Assembly: GCF_008330945.1 (NCBI RefSeq)
Contig: NZ_CP043488.1
Span: 1,054,001 to 1,118,000, forward strand
Reading direction: 5' to 3'
Source of the DNA: Labrys sp. KNU-23
GTDB lineage: Bacteria > Pseudomonadota > Alphaproteobacteria > Rhizobiales > Labraceae
Length of the DNA stretch: 64,000 nt
Shown: piece after piece, positions 48,484 to 58,287 of the stretch
How positions within the stretch are numbered: the first letter of the stretch is position 1
Layout of the letters: each line of letters opens with the position of its first letter
The notes under the pieces: model-generated
Seen by the model: only the letters and a program-made list of their open reading frames with translations
Databases searched by the model: none
What the model was told of the DNA's origin: nothing
Translations under genes and position numbers: made by a program

Positions 48484-49332
48484 ATGACCAACGCCACCGC
48501 CCGCCTGCCTATGCAGGATCGCGAACGGCCGGCAGCCCCGTCGTTCTTCACCACCGGGGACGGTGTCAGGATCGCCTACACGATAGACGGCCCGGAAGAC
48601 CGTCCGGCGCTCATCCTGTCCAACTCCATCGGTACGACCCTGCATATGTGGGATCTGCAGATCCTGCCATTGTCGCAGTATTTCCGGGTCATCCGCTATG
48701 ATTTCCGCGGTCACGGTGCCTCCGGGGTGCCGGACGGCGCCTATTCCGACGGCCGGCTCGGCCGCGACGTGCTGGAACTGATGGATTGGCTCGGGATCGA
48801 GCGCGCACATTTCCTCGGCCTGTCCCTGGGCGGCTTCGTCGGCCAGTGGCTCGCCATCCACGCCCCGGAGCGCATCGAGCGCCTGATCTTGAGCAACACG
48901 GCCGCCCAGCTCGGCCCCGCAGCCTATTTCGACAAGGCCATCGCCGCCGTGCTTGCCGCGCCGGACATGACCGAAACTGCGGAAACCTTCCTGGGCAACT
49001 GGTTTCCGAAGGCCCTGATCGCGACGAACGGGCCGGTTATTCAAACCTTCCGTGAGATGTTGTTGAACACGTCACGCCAGGGTCTTGCCGGCAATTGGGC
49101 AGCCGTGCGCGACGCTGACCTGCGCCGCACCATTGCCCTGATCGCCGCCCCCACCCTGGTCATCGCCGGCGAATTCGACACGGTCACCTCGCTTGGCAAG
49201 AGCGAGGAGATCGCCGCCACCATTCCGGGCGCCCGGTTGAAGGTGCTGCCCGCCGTCCACCTGAGCAATATCGAGTTTCCGCAGGAATTCGTGGCAGAAG
49301 TGCTGTCATTCCTGCAGGCTGATCCCGCCTGA
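48484..49332 (+). CDS. Alpha/beta hydrolase, 3-oxoadipate enol-lactonase-like
   Basis: 282 residues. Oxyanion region LILSNSIGTTLHMWDLQ, nucleophile elbow LGLSLGGFVGQW (Ser at about 118), acid in AGEFDTVTS and catalytic His in VHLSNIEFP. Closely resembles PcaD-type lactonases but has an N-terminal extension of about 25 residues and lies outside any pca operon, with its own divergent LysR gene. It may act on a related lactone or be a second enol-lactonase. An ATG at residue 10 is an alternative start. Confidence 0.82.
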   Translation: MTNATARLPMQDRERPAAPSFFTTGDGVRIAYTIDGPEDRPALILSNSIGTTLHMWDLQILPLSQYFRVIRYDFRGHGASGVPDGAYSDGRLGRDVLELMDWLGIERAHFLGLSLGGFVGQWLAIHAPERIERLILSNTAAQLGPAAYFDKAIAAVLAAPDMTETAETFLGNWFPKALIATNGPVIQTFREMLLNTSRQGLAGNWAAVRDADLRRTIALIAAPTLVIAGEFDTVTSLGKSEEIAATIPGARLKVLPAVHLSNIEFPQEFVAEVLSFLQADPA

Positions 49333-49528
49333 TCATTATGGGATCAATGCCGAAGCGTTCGCGGTAATTCCAGCCGACCGTCTGTCTCGGCAGGAAAGCC
49401 TCGGTTGCGTGGTCGCTGACGAAAGGCTTCCACGCCCTCGCCCGACTTGGCTTGCGCATCGCCCCACTCGTGACCGTGTTATTTTCGCAACTCTCTCTAC
49501 CAAAAGTTGTGCCGTTTGGTGAACCTCA

Positions 49529-49559
49529 TTGACTCGAAATCTGGCATGCTTCCTATATT
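49529..49559 (+). promoter_or_regulatory. Sigma-70-like promoter of porin gene
   Basis: TTGACT (49529-49534) and TATATT (49554-49559) separated by 19 bases, near-consensus though slightly long (CTATAT gives 18). It would give a leader of about 95 bases before the porin start. Confidence 0.55.
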
Positions 49560-49660
49560 ACTCAGGGGAACGTCCCAGCGTCATGAGAATCATATACTCA
49601 TTTGATTGCCCGAACTGCGGTTCCTCTATGTAGTTCAATCAGTACTGGGTGAGAGGAAAC

Positions 49661-51013
49661 GTGACTTTTAAATCGAAGGTACTCCTGAGCGCTTCTGCAT
49701 TCCTTATGGTTAGCGGCGGAGCTATGTCGAGCGATCTGCCTGTAACCAAGGGCGAGGCCGTTGAATATGTAAAGGTCTGCTCGGCCTTCGGGCCCGGCTT
49801 TTTCTATATTCCCGGCACTGATACCTGCTTGAAGATCGGCGGCGAAATCCGAGCCGATTACCGCGGGAGAAGCGATTCCTATTCGCGCAACGATTATGGA
49901 ACGGTGGTGGCTCCGGGTGCCGCTCCTTTTTCCTATTCCTTCCATTCCAAAGGCGGCCTCGGGCGTGATGGGGACAGAGCGCGTTTCGGAACCCAAGGGC
50001 GCATCTGGTTCGATGCACGGACAGAAACCGAATACGGTCTGTTGCGGTCATATTTCCAAATCAATGCCAGCGGACGCACCGCCAAGGGCGAAAGCAACAA
50101 GTTTGAGATCGATAAGGCTTTTATCCAGTTTGGAGGCCTAACGGCCGGATATGCGCATTCGTTCTTTGGCTACTATGACAACTTCTATGGCGACACCATT
50201 TGGGCGCCGTATTATGCTGAAAGCAACACCGTCAATCTCATCGCCTATACAGCTCAATTTGGGGGAGGATTGAGCGCTACTCTCGGCCTGGAAGACGGCC
50301 GCGATCACAGAACCGTGACATTCGGCATCGAGGACCGAGGCGTTACTGCAGGCGTGCTGTACGGTGGACAGGAGCTTCCAGACCTCGTCGGTAACGTCTT
50401 GTGGGAAGGAGATTGGGGCGCTGTCCAGGCTTCCGGCGCCCTTCACCAGGTTCGGGTGAGCGAGGGCAGCCACGCCCTCGGGTACGATGATAAGTTGGGT
50501 TATGCCGTAGGCGGTACGGCTCTGATCAAGATCCCCGCCATTGAGGGCGGACACTTCATCGTGGAAGGCGCCTACGCCTCAGGTGCCTTGGATTACCTTG
50601 GCATCGGGACCGCCGATTCCGGTCTTTTCCCTGCCGGATGGGATGCTTATCCTGGTCGTGGCGTGAACACCAAACTTGGAAAGGGTTGGTCGATCGTCGC
50701 CGAGTTGGGAGGCAACATTACGCCTGTCTTGGCTGCCAATCTTGTCGGAAGCTACATCAGTGCTCGTACCGATGAAAACTATCTTCCTGGCATCACAATC
50801 TGGAACAAATACGCCGTAAAGGAATATACCGTCGCAGGAAATCTAACCTATACCATCATTAAAGGCCTTACGATTGGCGGTGAGATTTCATATACTAGAA
50901 CTAATCTCACACGACCTACCACGAATGTGGTCTCCGGAAACACTTTATTTGGGAACGTCCGAATAAATCGAGACGCCTGGGAAGGCGGAATTCGTATCAA
51001 GAGAACATTCTGA
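49661..51013 (+). CDS. Outer-membrane porin (Porin_2/Omp2b family)
   Basis: 450 residues from GTG 49661, with GAGAGGAA just upstream; an in-frame GTG at 49649 lies within that site. The signal peptide KSKVLLSASAFLMVSGGAMS ends near SSDLP. The Rhizobiales porin hallmark YVKVCSAFGPGFFYIPGTDTCLKIGGEIRADY follows, then alternating beta strands ending at the C-terminal Phe (IRIKRTF), needed for outer-membrane insertion. A general diffusion channel for small hydrophilic solutes. Its base composition is visibly less GC-rich than the neighbouring genes, typical of highly expressed or transferred porin genes. Confidence 0.92.
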   Translation: MTFKSKVLLSASAFLMVSGGAMSSDLPVTKGEAVEYVKVCSAFGPGFFYIPGTDTCLKIGGEIRADYRGRSDSYSRNDYGTVVAPGAAPFSYSFHSKGGLGRDGDRARFGTQGRIWFDARTETEYGLLRSYFQINASGRTAKGESNKFEIDKAFIQFGGLTAGYAHSFFGYYDNFYGDTIWAPYYAESNTVNLIAYTAQFGGGLSATLGLEDGRDHRTVTFGIEDRGVTAGVLYGGQELPDLVGNVLWEGDWGAVQASGALHQVRVSEGSHALGYDDKLGYAVGGTALIKIPAIEGGHFIVEGAYASGALDYLGIGTADSGLFPAGWDAYPGRGVNTKLGKGWSIVAELGGNITPVLAANLVGSYISARTDENYLPGITIWNKYAVKEYTVAGNLTYTIIKGLTIGGEISYTRTNLTRPTTNVVSGNTLFGNVRINRDAWEGGIRIKRTF

Positions 51014-51038
51014 ACACTACTCGCCGGAAAACAACACA

Positions 51039-51077
51039 GCTGCCGGCACCCCATCTTCAGGGGCCGGTGGCTTCTTG
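51039..51077 (+). terminator. Intrinsic terminator of porin gene
   Basis: CCCC (51049-51052) / GGGG (51060-51063) is extended after a 2-base bulge by an 8-bp stem (51039-51046 with 51064-51071), then followed by T-rich TTCTTGCTTGCTTTC. It starts 25 bases after the porin stop. Confidence 0.65.
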
Positions 51078-51385
51078 CTTGCTTTCTGCGGCGGCTCAGT
51101 GATGACGCCGCACCTGCCCAATGATTGGGGCAGGCCCGGGACGACGGCAGCGCCACGGCCGACACAGGTGACGGCTGCGGCTGCATGGATCGACTGTATT
51201 CAAGCATGCGCGCACCGCATTCGCAGTCGCGCCGAAATGGCCCATCGCGGCGTCCCTACTAAGCCTCGGATCGCCTCCTTCGATTCGGCATGACAGCTAA
51301 GCCGTATTCGAAGCGTCGGGCGGGGCCGACCTGCAGCCGATTTATGGTCCCATATTTGGACTGATCACACATGCCCGTAGGCTGA
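51078..51385. other. 308-base stretch without a supported gene
   Basis: Between the porin terminator and the pcaF stop only short frames occur. A 10-base direct repeat CTGATCACAC (51361-51370 and 51382-51391) spans the pcaF stop codon; its meaning is unknown. Confidence 0.4.
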
Positions 51386-52585
<1,200 letters not shown>

Positions 52586-52586
52586 C

Positions 52587-53255
52587 TCATAACTCCGGAA
52601 CGACGAGATCGGCAACCGGACCGGGAACATGGAGCTTTGCCCCCGTCACGGCCTGCAATTCGTCGATGGAAAGGGAGGGCAGTTTCTCGCGCAGCACGAA
52701 CCGGCCGCCTTCGATGTCAACGACGGCGAGGCTGGTATAGACCCGGGTGACGCAGCCCACCCCGGTCAGCGGCAGGGTGCAGCGCTCGAGCAGCTTGGGC
52801 TGGCCGTCCTTGGTCACGTGATCGGTGATGACGGCCACGCGCTTGGCGCCATGCACAAGGTCCATGGCACCGCCTACGGCGGGGACGCCCTTCGGGCCGG
52901 TGGACCAGTTGGCGAGATCACCCGTCTGGGCGACCTGATAGGCACCAAGGATCGCCACGTCGAGATGGCCGCCGCGCACCATGGCGAAACTGTCGGCATG
53001 GTGGAAGAAGGCGGCACCGGGCTTCAGCGTCACCGCCTTCTTGCCCGCATTGATCATGTCCCAGTCTTCCTCGCCCTGCGCCGGGCTCTCGCCAAAATTC
53101 AGGATGCCGTTCTCGGTGTGGAAGATCGCCTCGCGCCCGGCGGGCTGATACTGGGCCACCTTCTCGGGAAGACCGATGCCGAGATTGACATAGGCGCCGT
53201 CAGCGATGTCCTGCGCTGCGCGCCATGCAATCTGGTTGCTCGACAATCTGCTCAT
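52587..53255 (-). CDS. pcaJ: 3-oxoadipate CoA-transferase, subunit B
   Basis: 222 residues from ATG 53255 (MSRLSSNQIAWRAAQDIADGAYVNLG). The catalytic glutamate lies in HTENGILNFGESP, as in the beta chain of family I CoA transferases. It transfers CoA from succinyl-CoA to 3-oxoadipate with PcaI. It starts just before the pcaI stop ends, and a start 27 bases upstream would lie inside pcaI. Confidence 0.93.
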   Translation of the reverse strand: MSRLSSNQIAWRAAQDIADGAYVNLGIGLPEKVAQYQPAGREAIFHTENGILNFGESPAQGEEDWDMINAGKKAVTLKPGAAFFHHADSFAMVRGGHLDVAILGAYQVAQTGDLANWSTGPKGVPAVGGAMDLVHGAKRVAVITDHVTKDGQPKLLERCTLPLTGVGCVTRVYTSLAVVDIEGGRFVLREKLPSLSIDELQAVTGAKLHVPGPVADLVVPEL

Positions 53256-53256
53256 C

Positions 53257-53994
53257 TCAGGCCTCCAGCGGATAAGCGGCATTGGCGCGGTTCAGGTCTT
53301 CTTCCTGATGCGGATGCGGCACTTCGACGATCTTCTGGACGAAGATGCCGGGGGTAACGACGGCCTCCGGATCGATCTCGCCCGCAGCTACGATCCGGCT
53401 GGCCTGTACGATGGTCACGGCAGAGGCCATACACATCAGCGGGTTGAAGTTCCGTGCCGCCATCCGATAGGTCAAATTGCCATAGGGATCGGCGAGTTCG
53501 GCCTTCACCAGCGCGACATCGGCTTTGAGCCAGCGCTCGCGCACATAGGAGCGCCCCTCGAACTCCTCAACCGGCTTGCCCGCCGCCAGATCGGTGCCGA
53601 AGCTGGTCGGCGTATAGAAGGCGGGGATGCCCGCACCGCCGGCGCGGATGCGTTCGGCCAAAGTGCCCTGCGGCACCAGTTCCAGCTCGATCTTGCCAGC
53701 AAGGTAGAGGTCGGTGAATACCACCGGATCGGCCGAGCGTGGGAAGGAGCAGATCAGCTTGCGCACCATGCCCGCTTCGATCAGGGCGGCAAGGCCGACA
53801 TGCCCGTTGCCGGCATTGTTGTTCACCACCGTCAGGTCCCTGGGGTGCCCCGTGGCCCGATAGCGGTCGATCAGGGCGTGGATTAGCTCGATCGGCGAAC
53901 CAGCGCCGCCAAAGCCTCCGATCATCACCGTCATTCCGTCCTCGATCTCAGCTACGGCGCTGGCGAGGTTCGCGACTGTCTTGTCCATCTCCAT
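53257..53994 (-). CDS. pcaI: 3-oxoadipate CoA-transferase, subunit A
   Basis: 245 residues. Alpha chain of family I CoA transferases with GMTVMIGGFGGAGSPIELIHAL and GAGIPAFYTPTSFGTDLAAGK. Pairs with PcaJ. First gene of pcaIJF, divergent from pcaR with 115 bases between. A second in-frame ATG at 53988 is equally possible as the start. Confidence 0.93.
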   Translation of the reverse strand: MEMDKTVANLASAVAEIEDGMTVMIGGFGGAGSPIELIHALIDRYRATGHPRDLTVVNNNAGNGHVGLAALIEAGMVRKLICSFPRSADPVVFTDLYLAGKIELELVPQGTLAERIRAGGAGIPAFYTPTSFGTDLAAGKPVEEFEGRSYVRERWLKADVALVKAELADPYGNLTYRMAARNFNPLMCMASAVTIVQASRIVAAGEIDPEAVVTPGIFVQKIVEVPHPHQEEDLNRANAAYPLEA

Positions 53995-54062
53995 CCATCC
54001 ATGGTCCGAACGCGGTCTCGAGGCGCAGAATTAAGCGCGATGGCGCATTCCGTAAATCCAGT

Positions 54063-54100
54063 TTGTGCGATATGATGATATTTGTTTACATATCGCACAA
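54063..54100. promoter_or_regulatory. PcaR operator candidate: 12-bp perfect inverted repeat
   Basis: TTGTGCGATATG (54063-54074) and CATATCGCACAA (54089-54100) are perfect inverted arms around 14 bases. The right arm touches the AAGGAG ribosome-binding site of pcaR. IclR-family regulators of this pathway bind repeats of about this size, so control of both pcaI and pcaR is probable. Confidence 0.75.
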
Positions 54101-54109
54101 GGAGCTCCG

Positions 54110-54868
54110 ATGGCCATCAGTGAGCGAGACATCATGGGCGGGCTCGCCAAAGGACTGGCGGTGATCGAGACCTTCATCGCCGAACGCCCGCGCCAGTCCA
54201 TTTCCGAAGTCTCGGCCGCCTCGGGGCTGGACCGGGCGACGGCGCGGCGCTGCCTGCTGACGCTCGCCCATCAGGGCTATGCCGACTATGACGGCAAGTT
54301 CTTCACCCTGACGCCGCGCATCCTGCGCCTCGGCACGGCCTGCCTCGCGACCATGCCGCTGCCGCAGATCGTGCAGCCGATGCTGGACAGGCTGTCGGAG
54401 GAGATCGGGGAAAGCTCGTCGGTCTCCATTCTCGACGGCGGCGAGATCGTCTATGTCGCCCGTGCAGCGCAGAGGAAGGTGATGTCGGTGGTGCTGATGC
54501 CCGGCTCGCGTTTGCCCGCCTATTGCACCTCGATGGGGCGGGTGCTGCTGGCGGGGCTGCCGGAATCGGAAGCCCGCGCCATACTGGGCGCGGACAGGCT
54601 GCCGGCCCGCACGTCGCGCACCCTGACCGACCCCGAGGCGGTCATCGCCGAACTGGTGCGCGTCAGGGCCCAGGGCTACGCCGCCATCGACCAGGAGGTC
54701 GAGGAAGGGTTGCGCTCGGTCGCGGTGCCGCTCCTCAATGCCCGCGGCCGCGTGATCGCGGCGCTAAACACCGGCCTGCCGGCGTCCGGCTCGGTGGCGG
54801 ATCTGACCGGACGCTATCTGCCGGCCCTGCTCGCCGTGCAGGCGCAACTGAAGCCGATCCTGCGATAG
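54110..54868 (+). CDS. pcaR: IclR family regulator of pcaIJF
   Basis: 252 residues from ATG 54110 after AAGGAG; longer in-frame starts overlap the operator. N-terminal winged HTH (GLAKGLAVIETFIAERPRQSISEVSAASGLDRATARRCLLTLAHQGYA) and IclR effector domain (SVSILDGGEIVYVARAAQRKVMSVVLMPGSRLPAYCTSMGRVLLAGL). Resembles PcaR/PcaU, for which the ligand is 3-oxoadipate or protocatechuate. Divergent from pcaI. Confidence 0.92.
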   Translation: MAISERDIMGGLAKGLAVIETFIAERPRQSISEVSAASGLDRATARRCLLTLAHQGYADYDGKFFTLTPRILRLGTACLATMPLPQIVQPMLDRLSEEIGESSSVSILDGGEIVYVARAAQRKVMSVVLMPGSRLPAYCTSMGRVLLAGLPESEARAILGADRLPARTSRTLTDPEAVIAELVRVRAQGYAAIDQEVEEGLRSVAVPLLNARGRVIAALNTGLPASGSVADLTGRYLPALLAVQAQLKPILR

Positions 54869-54883
54869 AGGCCGCCGACACAC

Positions 54884-55606
54884 TCAAATCTCGAGCAAGG
54901 CGTAGGGCCGGCCCGTCGGCTTTTCGATATGGGCCGCCACATTGTAGACGGGGGCGCCTCGCGGCGTCCTGCCCTGATAGGCACCACGGTGGGCATGACC
55001 GTGGACGACGGCGCTGACCTCGAAGCGATCGATGGTTTCGGCGAGCCGCGAGGAGCCCAGGAAGGGATAGATTTCAGGCGGCTCGCCAGTAACCGTCTCG
55101 ACGATAGGGGCATAGTGCAGCACCACCACGGCCCGATCGGCGCGAACCTGCCGCATGGCATTTTCCAGGCGCATCGCCTGGTCGATTCCCTCGGCCACCA
55201 TGGCCTTGATGGCGGGCTCCCCGAACGAGCTCAGCATGAAGCGCCCGAAACCACCTGCAAATCCCTTCACGCCGACGAAGCCGACACCTTCGATCTCGAC
55301 ATGCCGGCCGTCGAGCAGATGCACCTTTGCCGCCTCCAGGATGGCTGCCAGTTTGTCCGCTTCGCCTGCCTCATAGTCGTGATTGCCCAGCACGGCGACC
55401 ACGGGAATGCTGCAGGCGGCAAGGTCGGCGGCAAGATGTTCGGCCTGTTTCGGCTTGCCGAGATCGGTGAGATCCCCGGCCAGCACCAGCACATCCGCTG
55501 CCTCGGAAATCTCCTTGAAGAGATCGCGATAGGAGTCTGCCGGCGTGTCCTTGACATGCAGGTCGGCCAGGGCCGCCACCGTGATGGTCCTTGGCTGGTC
55601 ATTCAT
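54884..55606 (-). CDS. Metallophosphoesterase
   Basis: 240 residues from ATG 55606. Calcineurin-like motifs are complete: DLHVKD (DxH), GDLTD (GDxxD), GNHDYE (GNHD) and the C-terminal HGHAHRGAYQG. A two-metal phosphoesterase, cytoplasmic, of unknown substrate. Its start overlaps the nucleotidyltransferase stop by 8 bases, so the two proteins are probably co-produced. It converges on pcaR. Confidence 0.88.
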   Translation of the reverse strand: MNDQPRTITVAALADLHVKDTPADSYRDLFKEISEAADVLVLAGDLTDLGKPKQAEHLAADLAACSIPVVAVLGNHDYEAGEADKLAAILEAAKVHLLDGRHVEIEGVGFVGVKGFAGGFGRFMLSSFGEPAIKAMVAEGIDQAMRLENAMRQVRADRAVVVLHYAPIVETVTGEPPEIYPFLGSSRLAETIDRFEVSAVVHGHAHRGAYQGRTPRGAPVYNVAAHIEKPTGRPYALLEI

Positions 55607-56432
55607 CGCTTCTGCGTCCCTTGGAAGAACGGCGGTCCCCCTCCCCGCCGACATCGGCAAAACCCCATTCCTTGACGTCGATCTCGAAGTCTATGCGTGA
55701 ATACATACGGCCCCGGCAGATCTTCATCTGCGGCGGCGGCAATTGCTGCTGTGCGCCAAGCCGGTCGAGCAGCTCCGTCAGCAGCCAGGCCGGGACGACG
55801 TCGCGCTCTGATGGATAGATCCAGCGGAAATTGAGCAGATGCATCAGAAGCACTTCCCAATGCACCTCCATATGCGCAAGCAGGCGCTGCCAGTCGATCT
55901 GCGCATGCGTCTTGAGGATGAGATGGACCACGTCGGCACCATCGTAGCGGTGGCGCATCTGCACGAAACATTTGGACCAGATAAGATCGGTCGGCCCGAC
56001 GATGCCGACCTTGCAATCGTAAAGATGGATCTGGCGCCCCTGCTCGAACCAGTCGTCCCCCACCGGCATCGTGCCGTTCGGCGAGGCGAAAATGACGTCG
56101 AAGAACTTCTTGCCCTTGAAAACCTTGCCGAGCCAGCGATCGTCCTCGATCTCGACGGCGTAGTTCTCGGCCTGGAAATAGGCGAGCAGGCGCTGGGCAT
56201 CCCCCGCCTTGCAGAAAATATCCAGATCCTTGGTCAGGCGGGTGATACCGGTATAGGCGCTGACGGCAAAGGTGCCGGCCACCAGAAACGGAACATCGCA
56301 GGCAGACAGGTCCCGGATGGCCTGCTGTACGAAGCCCTCCGCTTCATCGTCATGCAGCAAGGGCTCAGCCATGGCCTGCATTAGATGCGACCGCTTTACC
56401 TTGGCTGCCTGTTTCTTGCCGCTTGTCGCCAT
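55599..56432 (-). CDS. Nucleotidyltransferase-fold protein
   Basis: 277 residues from ATG 56432 (MATSGKKQAAKVKRSHLMQAMAEPLLHDD), preceded by GGTGGGG. A pol-beta-like nucleotidyltransferase core is visible: FLVAGTFAVSAYTGITRLTKDLDIFCK (helix plus DxD), then a third-acid candidate in KKFFDVIFASPNG. The C-terminal half is helical (DLIWSKCFVQMRHRYDGADVVHLI). It may modify RNA or a metabolite, or act as a toxin-like enzyme. Coupled to the phosphoesterase gene. Confidence 0.75.
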   Translation of the reverse strand: MATSGKKQAAKVKRSHLMQAMAEPLLHDDEAEGFVQQAIRDLSACDVPFLVAGTFAVSAYTGITRLTKDLDIFCKAGDAQRLLAYFQAENYAVEIEDDRWLGKVFKGKKFFDVIFASPNGTMPVGDDWFEQGRQIHLYDCKVGIVGPTDLIWSKCFVQMRHRYDGADVVHLILKTHAQIDWQRLLAHMEVHWEVLLMHLLNFRWIYPSERDVVPAWLLTELLDRLGAQQQLPPPQMKICRGRMYSRIDFEIDVKEWGFADVGGEGDRRSSKGRRSDE

Positions 56433-56574
56433 CCCCACCGCCCTTGCCTGCCGTGACAGGTAGATCGTCCCTGTTGGAACCGATATTGAGGAACTTGGTT
56501 CCGAAGCTACCCGCCTCGCGGGCGCTCGATCGCACAACAGCCTTGGCAGTGACGGGGGTTTCGGGAAGGCTCAT
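56365..56574 (-). CDS. Possible small ORF overlapping tauR stop
   Basis: 69 residues whose ATG overlaps the tauR stop (ATGA), suggesting translational coupling, and whose 3' end overlaps the nucleotidyltransferase start. Sequence MSLPETPVTAKAVVRSSAREAGSF then a Gly/Asp/Lys-rich tail, low complexity, no known domain. It may be only the upstream region of the next gene. Confidence 0.3.
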   Translation of the reverse strand: MSLPETPVTAKAVVRSSAREAGSFGTKFLNIGSNRDDLPVTAGKGGGDGDKRQETGSQGKAVASNAGHG

Positions 56575-58055
56575 GACCTCGGCCGCAGGCGGTCCATGCA
56601 GTTGCGGGTGAGCGCTACCCCCGGCGCGATGCTGTTGCGGTGGATCGAGGAATAGCCCATGCGAAAGAAGCGGCAGGGATCCTCGTTCCCGGCAAAGAAG
56701 GGCGAACCCGACTCGATCAGCACGCCATCCTCCTTGAGGTCCGCCATCAGCAGGTCGGCATCCAGGCCGTCGGGACCCGCGATCCAGAAGGAGCTACCGC
56801 CGAAGGCAGCGGAACCGGCAATCACCAGGCCCTGCTCCCTGAGCGCCTCCGCCATCACGATGTGGCGCCCATGATAAGCCCCGCGCATGCGGTGGACGAG
56901 GGCATCGTAATGTCCCAGCCCCAGAAAATAGGCGACGGTGCGCTGCAGATGGCCGGCCGGATGGCGCAGCATGAGGGCGCGCAAGGCCCTTGCCTCCTGG
57001 ATGAATTCCGCCGGCGCAACCAGATAGCCGAGGCGCAGACCCGGAAACAGGGATTTGGAGAAACTGCCGACATAGAGGACCCGTCCGCTGCGATCGAAGG
57101 CCTTGAGCGCCGGCGAAGGCGGGGCCAGGAAGCTCATCTCGAACTCGTAGTCGTCCTCGACGATCATGAAATCCTTCCGGGCCGCCGCCTCCAGCAGGGC
57201 GACGCGCCGCTCGACGGGCATGGTCGCCCCCGTGGGACAATGATGGCTCGGCGTCACGAAGACGGCGTCGACCTGCTCGGGCAGCGCCTCGGGCGGCAGC
57301 CCCTCCTCGTCGACGTCGATGGCAGTGACGTCGGCCCCGCTCAACTGCAGGGAGGCGCTCATGTCGGGATGGCATGGATTTTCGCACACCGCCCGTGAAC
57401 CTCGGCCCAGCAGGAGCTGAATGACGATCCACAAGGCGTTCTGGGCACCGACGGTCACCAGGATCTCGTCCGGCGCAGCGCGAATGCCGCGGCTGGGCAG
57501 CGTCCGCGAGCAGATATAGTCGACGAGCCGGGCGTCGTCGGCGGCGGCGAAATCGCCGGCCATCAGCTCGAAATCCTCGCGGGCCAGGGCACGCCGCGCA
57601 CAGTCGCGCCAGGCATTGAGATCGAACAGGGAACTGTCCATCTGGCCATACAGGAAGGGATAGGGATAACGACGCCAGTCGAGCGGCTTGCGGATCTGCT
57701 TGGCGACGATGAAGCTCGAGCGCAATTTGGCGCTCCAGTCGATCCGCTCCGCCTCGATCGAAGGCGCGGCGATCTCCAGCGTGTTGAAGGGCGGGTTGTC
57801 GGCGATGCGATAGGCGCTGCGGCTCGAGGCCTGGATATAGCCCTGCGATGCCAGCTCCTGATAGGCCAGCGTCACCGTGATCCGGGAAATAGTGAGATAG
57901 GCGGCGAGCTTGCGCGTCGACGGCAGATGCAGGCCCGGGCGCAGGCGTCCCGCCAGGATGGAGGAGACCACGGTCTCCCGGATCTGGGCCTGGAGCCCGA
58001 TCCGGCTCGCCTTGTCGACGAAGAAGATCGTCTCCGAAACCGTCGTCTGGCTCAT
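56571..58055 (-). CDS. tauR: MocR-family regulator of taurine metabolism
   Basis: 494 residues from ATG 58055 after AGGGGTGG; the frame is open upstream but without similarity. GntR-type winged HTH at about 15-85 (VSSILAGRLRPGLHLPSTRKLAAYLTISRITVTLAYQELASQGYI), then a class I aminotransferase-like domain with the PLP lysine in VGSFSKSLFPGLRLGYL. Divergent from tauABC with paired CTGG repeats between. TauR of Rhodobacter activates tau genes in response to taurine, which fits. Confidence 0.9.
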   Translation of the reverse strand: MSQTTVSETIFFVDKASRIGLQAQIRETVVSSILAGRLRPGLHLPSTRKLAAYLTISRITVTLAYQELASQGYIQASSRSAYRIADNPPFNTLEIAAPSIEAERIDWSAKLRSSFIVAKQIRKPLDWRRYPYPFLYGQMDSSLFDLNAWRDCARRALAREDFELMAGDFAAADDARLVDYICSRTLPSRGIRAAPDEILVTVGAQNALWIVIQLLLGRGSRAVCENPCHPDMSASLQLSGADVTAIDVDEEGLPPEALPEQVDAVFVTPSHHCPTGATMPVERRVALLEAAARKDFMIVEDDYEFEMSFLAPPSPALKAFDRSGRVLYVGSFSKSLFPGLRLGYLVAPAEFIQEARALRALMLRHPAGHLQRTVAYFLGLGHYDALVHRMRGAYHGRHIVMAEALREQGLVIAGSAAFGGSSFWIAGPDGLDADLLMADLKEDGVLIESGSPFFAGNEDPCRFFRMGYSSIHRNSIAPGVALTRNCMDRLRPRS

Positions 58056-58088
58056 CCAGCCCACCCCTGGTGCGTTTTGCGTTTTCCT

Positions 58089-58123
58089 GGAGCGGCGGTG
58101 GGCGTGCGGGCACGCCTTGCTCC
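58089..58123 (-). repeat. Nested stem-loop in tauR leader
   Basis: GGAGC (58089-58093) / GCTCC (58119-58123) encloses GGCGTGC (58101-58107) / GCACGCC (58110-58116). Located 34-68 bases upstream of the tauR start. Its outer GGAGC...GCTCC resembles the first hairpin of the dispersed repeats. A transcript starting upstream would fold it. Confidence 0.4.
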
Positions 58124-58129
58124 GGTAAA

Positions 58130-58161
58130 CTGGACTCATTCAACTTGCCAACTGGCTCTAA
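58130..58161 (+). promoter_or_regulatory. TauR operator candidate: direct repeats
   Basis: CTGGACTCAT (58130-58139) and CTGGCTCTAA (58152-58161) are direct repeats 22 bases apart, about two helical turns. TauR of Rhodobacter capsulatus is reported to bind direct repeats of the CTGGAC-TTAA type. They lie in the tauR-tauA divergent region about 130 bases before tauA. Confidence 0.6.
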
Positions 58162-58287
58162 GGCAACAGGCCAGCGTGATTTATCCCTTAAGCCAATAAG
58201 ACCGGGTCTGATGACACCGGTGAAAATCCGGCGAAAACAGCCGGTGGCACCGGGATCCCGGTTGCCGCAAGCCAAAGGGGAATGATC

